Of a stretch of 9,249 nt of DNA, positions 5,285 to 9,249 are shown piece after piece. The notes beneath the pieces were generated by a model. That model saw only the letters and a program-made list of their open reading frames with translations, was not told the origin of the DNA and searched no databases. The translations under genes were made by a program, and so were the position numbers. The stretch comes from an uncultured Clostridia bacterium (lineage in GTDB: Bacteria; Bacillota; Clostridia; Christensenellales; UBA1242): assembly GCA_947366645.1 (NCBI GenBank), contig CANBAX010000029.1, positions 1 to 9,249 on the forward strand, written 5' to 3'. Each line of letters starts with the position of its first letter. Positions within the stretch are counted from its first letter, which is position 1.

Positions 5285-6165
5285 AAATATTGATTTGTTA
5301 TTTTTCTGGTACAGGTAATACAAGACGGGTGGTAAATAAATTTGCTGAAACCATGAAAACAGAGCATGAAGTCGAAGTTCATAAGATAGAAGATATCTTG
5401 TATAAAGAGGGCTATGCAAAACCCGACTACTGCTCTTTTGATATGCTAGGAATAGGCTATCCAGTTCATGCTTTCAACGCTCCAAGTATAGTGATAGATT
5501 TTTTAAGAACGCTGCCAAAATTGAAGGAAAAGAAACCAGCGTTTATCGTAAATACTTCTGGCGAGCCACTTAAACTTAATAATATATCCTCCTTGAAATC
5601 AAAAAGTATTTTAAAAAGGCATGGCTTTAATGTTACAAATGAGTATCATTATTGTATGCCGTATAATATCATTTTTCGCCATACCGATGATATGGCATAT
5701 AGAATGTGGAACTATGCAGAGGGTATCATACCTCTTGACTGCAAAGAGCTTCTTGCGGGCAAGGAACATAAACTCGGCTATGTATTTATGGGAAGACCAA
5801 TGGCAGGCATCTTCCGTGTTGAGCATTGGGGCGGACGCTTTAATGGTAAACATTATAAAGTTAACGATAAATGTATAAACTGCCAAATGTGCGTTAAAAT
5901 TTGTCCTACAAATAATATTAAGATAGAGAATGGGCAGTTTAAGTTTGGTAAAAATTGCCTAATGTGCATGAGGTGCGCCCACTTGTGCAGCCAAAATGCA
6001 ATAAAGATAGGTTGGTTTGATAAATGGAAGGTTAATGGTCCTTATAATTTCCAAAAGCCAACTGAGGAAGAAGAAAATAGACATAAAAACTATTGTAAGA
6101 AGGCCTATAAACGCTATTTTGCCGAGTGTGAAAACCGCCTAGGACTATTAAAAGAAGAAAAATAA
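5281..6165 (+). CDS. EFR1-type flavodoxin/ferredoxin fusion protein
   Basis: This 294-residue cytoplasmic electron-transfer protein has a flavodoxin-like domain at about 1-165, with FMN phosphate loop SGTGNT at 9-14 and GIGYPVHAFNAP at 57-68. A two-cluster ferredoxin follows: C198-x2-C201-x2-C204-x3-C208-P and C226-x2-C229-x2-C232-x3-C236, enough for two [4Fe-4S] clusters. It matches the family named EFR1 ferrodoxin in clostridial genomes. It would pass single electrons between FMN and Fe-S centres. Its start overlaps the stop of the SDR gene and AAAGGA lies at 5266-5271. The coupling suggests it feeds or drains electrons for that partner's reaction, which is inference. All key residues are intact. 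Confidence 0.9.
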   Translation: MKILICYFSGTGNTRRVVNKFAETMKTEHEVEVHKIEDILYKEGYAKPDYCSFDMLGIGYPVHAFNAPSIVIDFLRTLPKLKEKKPAFIVNTSGEPLKLNNISSLKSKSILKRHGFNVTNEYHYCMPYNIIFRHTDDMAYRMWNYAEGIIPLDCKELLAGKEHKLGYVFMGRPMAGIFRVEHWGGRFNGKHYKVNDKCINCQMCVKICPTNNIKIENGQFKFGKNCLMCMRCAHLCSQNAIKIGWFDKWKVNGPYNFQKPTEEEENRHKNYCKKAYKRYFAECENRLGLLKEEK

Positions 6166-6185
6166 GTGCTTTAAGCACTTTTTTT
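6164..6185 (+). terminator. Rho-independent terminator of the SDR-EFR1 operon
   Basis: AAGTGCT (6164-6170) pairs with AGCACTT (6174-6180) around a 3-base loop, and the T run extends to 6185. The stem begins within the stop codon of the EFR1 gene. Confidence 0.85.
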
Positions 6186-6242
6186 ATTATTGATGGAATT
6201 TTTAGCCAAAGCGATAAAAAGTATTTGATAGTGTTATTTTGC

Positions 6243-6271
6243 TTGCGAAATTTTGTCAAATAATGTAAAAT
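6243..6271 (+). promoter_or_regulatory. Probable SigA-type promoter of the acyltransferase operon
   Basis: TTGCGA (6243-6248, four of six consensus bases) and TAAAAT (6266-6271) are separated by 17 bp, and start-point distance to the ATG at 6288 is short. TATTTGA (6222-6228) and TCAAATA (6256-6262) form an inverted repeat around the -35 box that could bind a regulator, though both arms are AT-rich. Confidence 0.45.
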
Positions 6272-6287
6272 CAAAATTGGAAATATT

Positions 6288-7724
6288 ATGGTCTTTAGTT
6301 CAATGACATTTTTGTGGATATTTTTGCCAGTAGTTCTACTAGTGAACTATCTTTTTTCCTTTATAAAAAATCAAAAGATAAAAATGATATGTAAGAATGT
6401 GTCTCTTTTACTTGCCAGTCTTGTGTTTTACGCTTGGGGCGGAATTTGGTATGTATTGGTAATGCTGGCTTCAATTATCGGTAATTATCTTTTTGCACTA
6501 TGGGTGGATAATGCAGCAAAGCGTGAGAAAAAAGCAGAGCGTAAAGCCGCGTTTATATTGTCTATAATTTATAACCTTGGGATTTTATTCTATTTCAAAT
6601 ATACAAATTTCTTTATAAGTATAATCGAAAGTATAGCGAATGCAAACTTCGGACTAAAGGAGGTAATACTTCCAATAGGCATATCTTTTTTCACATTCCA
6701 AGCAATGTCGTATGTAATAGATGTTTACCTCGGAAAGGTAAAATGTCAAAAGAATCCAATGCTGCTTGCACTTTACATATCCTTGTTTCCACAACTTATT
6801 GCAGGGCCTATTGTTAAATACTCTGATATTGAAGAACAACTACTTAATAGAAAAGAGAGTGTTGATAAATTTACGCAAGGTATAAAACGATTTTTGTATG
6901 GACTTGCAAAAAAGGTTATCATTTCAAACGTGGTGGGGCAGGTAGCCGAAACAGTATTTAAAAGCCCAGTGGGGGATTTAAGTTCTTCTCTTGCTTGGCT
7001 TGGGCTTATTTGCTATACGATACAAATTTATTTCGATTTCAGTGGATATTCTGATATGGCAATAGGCTTAGGCAAAATGTTTGGATTTGAGTTTGTAGAA
7101 AACTTCAATTATCCATACATGGCAACTTCAATAAGAGATTTTTGGCGAAGATGGCATATCTCACTTTCTTCATGGTTTAAAGAGTATGTATATATACCAC
7201 TTGGTGGAAATAGAAAGGGTAAGGTAAGGACATATTTAAATCTTTTTATTGTCTTTTTACTTACTGGTATTTGGCATGGTGCAAATTACACATTCCTTTT
7301 GTGGGGTGTGATATATGGCATTTTCCTTGTTATTGAACGGCTCTTTTTAGGAAAACTACTTGAAAAAAATAAATTCAAATTTTTAAACTGGCTATACACA
7401 ATTTTTGTAGTCATGCTTTTATGGGTATTTTTCAGGGCTCCAGACATAAATTATGCGTTTGCATTTATAGGTAAACTTTTCAACTTCTCATCTGGTAAGT
7501 TAGAAATTCAGTTAAGTATCGATTTGTGGCAGTGGTTTATACTTTTTGTGGGCATTTTGTTTGCAGGACCAGCGCAAAAAATATTTAAAAAATCCTATGA
7601 GAAGAATAAAGGTAAAACATGGTTTTTCTGGCTTGACTTTATCACACAAATACTATTGTTGTTACTTTCAATTATGCTACTTATAAACAATACTTTTAAT
7701 CCATTTATATATTTTCAGTTTTAA
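6288..7724 (+). CDS. MBOAT family O-acyltransferase (AlgI/DltB/PatA type)
   Basis: The 478-residue integral membrane protein has about ten to twelve hydrophobic segments spread over its length. The MBOAT hallmarks are present: DFSGYSDMAIG at 250-260, DFWRRWHISLS at 284-294 and the catalytic histidine H330 in TGIWHG (326-331). Members such as AlgI, DltB and PatA move acyl groups from a cytoplasmic donor across the membrane to an extracytoplasmic acceptor. The length is close to AlgI. The start has FSSMTFLWIFLP, typical for the family, with a modest GGAAA binding site at 6279-6283. The SGNH partner begins 9 bp downstream, so the pair forms a two-component glycan O-acetylation system. The glycan acceptor (capsule, exopolysaccharide, wall polymer or spore sugar) is not revealed by the window. 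Confidence 0.93.
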   Translation: MVFSSMTFLWIFLPVVLLVNYLFSFIKNQKIKMICKNVSLLLASLVFYAWGGIWYVLVMLASIIGNYLFALWVDNAAKREKKAERKAAFILSIIYNLGILFYFKYTNFFISIIESIANANFGLKEVILPIGISFFTFQAMSYVIDVYLGKVKCQKNPMLLALYISLFPQLIAGPIVKYSDIEEQLLNRKESVDKFTQGIKRFLYGLAKKVIISNVVGQVAETVFKSPVGDLSSSLAWLGLICYTIQIYFDFSGYSDMAIGLGKMFGFEFVENFNYPYMATSIRDFWRRWHISLSSWFKEYVYIPLGGNRKGKVRTYLNLFIVFLLTGIWHGANYTFLLWGVIYGIFLVIERLFLGKLLEKNKFKFLNWLYTIFVVMLLWVFFRAPDINYAFAFIGKLFNFSSGKLEIQLSIDLWQWFILFVGILFAGPAQKIFKKSYEKNKGKTWFFWLDFITQILLLLLSIMLLINNTFNPFIYFQF

Positions 7725-7733
7725 GGAGGAAAT

Positions 7734-8858
7734 ATGAAAAAGAAAATTGCAGCTATAGTAATATTTATATTCGTATTGGTCTTTCCTATGGTGGCATGGC
7801 CACTACTTGATTATGTTGATAATACAGAACTTGAAGAAAATAGAGAGCCGGCAAAATATCCTAATTTCAGTAATAGTTTTTTTACTGATTTTGATAAATA
7901 TTTTTTAGAGCAAATTCCAATAAGAAATTCAATGATACGCTTTTATAAAATGATGGAAGACTACTTTGGAAGAGGGTATGAAAAAATACTAAACTTACTA
8001 AATTTAAATTATTATCGTGAAATCAATAATGTAATTTTTGGGGAAGAAGACTGGCTGTTTTATTTTGGAGATAACAGTTTGGGGTACTATCGTGGTACTA
8101 ATCTGCCGTCAGAAGGGGAACTTAAATCCTATGTTAATAAAGCGGAAAAGGTGAATAAATATTTCAGGTCCCAAGGTAAAGAGTTTAAAATTTTCATAGC
8201 GCCGAATAAAGAACAAATGTATAGTGAATATATGCCAAAAGGTATAAAAGAGGCGGAAGGCGATAAGAGAATAGATAAGATAGTAAACTATTTTAAGGAA
8301 AATTCAACAGTGGAAGTTGTCTATGCAAAGGACGCTCTATTAAGCCAGAAGAAAGAAAGTCAGGTATATTACAAACAAGATACTCACTGGAATAAAGCAG
8401 GGGCTCATATAGGTGCTATAGAATTGCTAAACTCACTAGGTATTGCTTCTCAAAAAGTAGCCTTTGAAGAGATAAAACATAATGCTGGAGATTTAGCAAA
8501 TATGATAGCAAGACCAGCGGTAGAAGATGTTGATTACAATTATAATTATAAGCCCGAGATTCAACTGCAAATATCAAGTTCTGATGCATATCATTATGAG
8601 GGTGAATCTACAAATTCTAACGGCAAAAATCTCCTAATGCTGGGCGACTCATTCAGAATAAGTATGATAGAAACTTTAGGTAAAGAATTTAGTAATTCAA
8701 AATACTACCATAGAATGGTTTATAACGGAAATAATAGATTAGAAAGTGAATTTAATGCAGCCGATGTAATAGTTGTGCAAGCGGTAGAACGATATGATAA
8801 CGATATCTTTGGCAACGGAGGAGTTTTAGACAGAATAATTGCTTTAAACAATTTATAA
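7734..8858 (+). CDS. Membrane-anchored AlgJ/AlgX-like SGNH (DHHW-type) acetyltransferase partner
   Basis: The 374-residue protein starts with MKKK and a hydrophobic helix (about 5-23) without a clear cleavage site, so it is probably anchored with the rest outside the membrane. The SGNH-like catalytic residues are D216 and H218 in QDTHWN and nucleophile S306 in GDSF (304-307). The arrangement, with the DxHW motif before the GDS motif, is that of AlgJ/AlgX and the DHHW family. It would take acyl groups exported by the MBOAT protein and place them on a polysaccharide. The WLFY segment at 107-110 is common in these proteins. A strong AAGGAGGA (7723-7730) overlaps the stop of the MBOAT gene, and a terminator follows the stop by 12 bp. 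The acceptor is unknown. Confidence 0.88.
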   Translation: MKKKIAAIVIFIFVLVFPMVAWPLLDYVDNTELEENREPAKYPNFSNSFFTDFDKYFLEQIPIRNSMIRFYKMMEDYFGRGYEKILNLLNLNYYREINNVIFGEEDWLFYFGDNSLGYYRGTNLPSEGELKSYVNKAEKVNKYFRSQGKEFKIFIAPNKEQMYSEYMPKGIKEAEGDKRIDKIVNYFKENSTVEVVYAKDALLSQKKESQVYYKQDTHWNKAGAHIGAIELLNSLGIASQKVAFEEIKHNAGDLANMIARPAVEDVDYNYNYKPEIQLQISSSDAYHYEGESTNSNGKNLLMLGDSFRISMIETLGKEFSNSKYYHRMVYNGNNRLESEFNAADVIVVQAVERYDNDIFGNGGVLDRIIALNNL

Positions 8859-8869
8859 CAATATGTTGT

Positions 8870-8928
8870 GGCTATTTTGTATGCATACTACTGCTATTTA
8901 GTGGTATTACACTCAGAATAGCCTTTTT
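8870..8928 (+). terminator. Branched rho-independent terminator of the acyltransferase operon
   Basis: GGCTATTTTG (8870-8879) pairs with CAGAATAGCC (8914-8923), including one G-U, followed by TTTTT (8924-8928). Between the arms is a second hairpin, ATACTACT (8885-8892) with AGTGGTAT (8900-8907). Nearly all of it lies inside the 3' coding end of the convergent glycosylase gene. Confidence 0.7.
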
Positions 8929-9242
8929 CCAGTATTCAAAATTATATCTAGGATTTGCAGAACTTGTAGAAGATAGTAATAAAACTGGCAGTTTGCCAAC
9001 ATAAGATTTGGATAAAATATTAAAAGCTGTTTTTCCATTGCAAATAATAGCTTTTACCTTTGTAAAAGGTGGTAGAAGAAAGGTAATATCTGCGTGTGAG
9101 TATTTGGATTTTTCAAGTGAAAGGTCGCTTGAGCCAGATAAATCGCTTTCTAAAACTACATCATAAAGTGCGATATTATGTCGAAGTAAAAAGGCTTTTT
9201 TCTTTTCGATATTTTCCTCAATATTTTCATTAAAAACACCCT
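8872..9242 (-). CDS. DNA-deoxyinosine glycosylase-like protein (Mug/UDG superfamily), N-terminus cut by contig end
   Basis: The minus-strand frame from the contig end to TAG at 8874-8872 gives 122 C-terminal residues. They show the late motifs of the bacterial DNA-deoxyinosine glycosylase group within the uracil-DNA glycosylase superfamily: FLLRHNIALYDVV at 17-29 of the visible part, AIICNGKTA at 64-72, and LLLSSTSSANPRYNFEYW at 87-104, the motif-2 region of the active site. These enzymes remove deaminated bases in repair. The first active-site motif and the start lie beyond the end. The gene converges on the acyltransferase operon with only 13 bp between stops. An in-frame TAG at 9243-9241 comes from the adapter-like tail and should not be read as a real stop. 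Family identity is from recognised motifs; exact substrate is not certain. Confidence 0.8.
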
Positions 9243-9249
9243 AGATCGG
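9243..9249 (+). other. Probable sequencing-adapter residue at the contig end
   Basis: The last seven bases, AGATCGG, equal the start of the standard Illumina adapter (AGATCGGAAGAGC). They end the sequence exactly, and they create an in-frame stop in an otherwise well-conserved reading frame. Chance identity is possible for seven bases, but the terminal position makes an untrimmed adapter likely. Confidence 0.65.

Noticed and set aside
5611..5886. Open frames on both strands inside the EFR1 gene
   Set aside because: They overlap a gene with intact FMN and Fe-S motifs and have no binding sites or family resemblance.

Overview
The window is AT-rich, low-GC Gram-positive DNA, most likely from an anaerobic member of the Clostridia. 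The evidence is strong AAGGAGG-type ribosome binding sites, compact transcription units closed by hairpin/T-tract terminators, a tRNA-Thr with encoded CCA, an EFR1-type flavodoxin/ferredoxin gene, and a collagen-like gene of the kind found on spore surfaces. It looks like an assembled contig: it opens inside a dispersed repeat, and its last seven bases equal the start of the common Illumina adapter.

Layout. Positions 1-300 hold one and a half copies of a dispersed hairpin repeat and a GC-rich block of three hairpins, with no gene. A tRNA-Thr(CGU) follows at 302-377. Next is a two-domain gene (418-1413) joining a gamma-glutamylcyclotransferase-like domain to a PuuD-like class I glutaminase domain. 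A Nudix hydrolase follows with its own strong promoter (start corrected to 1476). Back-to-back terminators separate these plus-strand genes from a minus-strand pair: a collagen-like protein (3342-2302) and a 14-cysteine protein (2285-2025). This pair is a plausible spore-surface module with a possible sporulation-type promoter and a hairpin at the very 5' end of its message. Positions 3439-3661 carry the broken tail of a lost gene, an overlapping 36-codon ORF and a strong terminator.

The second half has two plus-strand operons. In the first, an atypically long SDR/epimerase-like protein (512 aa) overlaps by 4 bp an EFR1 flavodoxin/2x[4Fe-4S] protein, so the two probably act together in an unknown redox reaction. 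In the second, an MBOAT acyltransferase (AlgI/DltB type) is followed by a membrane-anchored AlgJ/AlgX-like SGNH protein; together they would O-acylate (probably O-acetylate) an extracytoplasmic glycan. The last feature is a minus-strand gene cut by the contig end, whose visible C-terminal part matches the Mug/uracil-DNA-glycosylase-like DNA-deoxyinosine glycosylases. The terminator of the acyltransferase operon lies inside its 3' coding end.

I saw no CRISPR array, transposase, toxin-antitoxin pair or recognisable defence system. The points most worth following are the collagen/Cys-rich pair, the glutamyl-enzyme fusion, the unexplained C-terminal domain of the epimerase-like protein and the structured block upstream of the tRNA.
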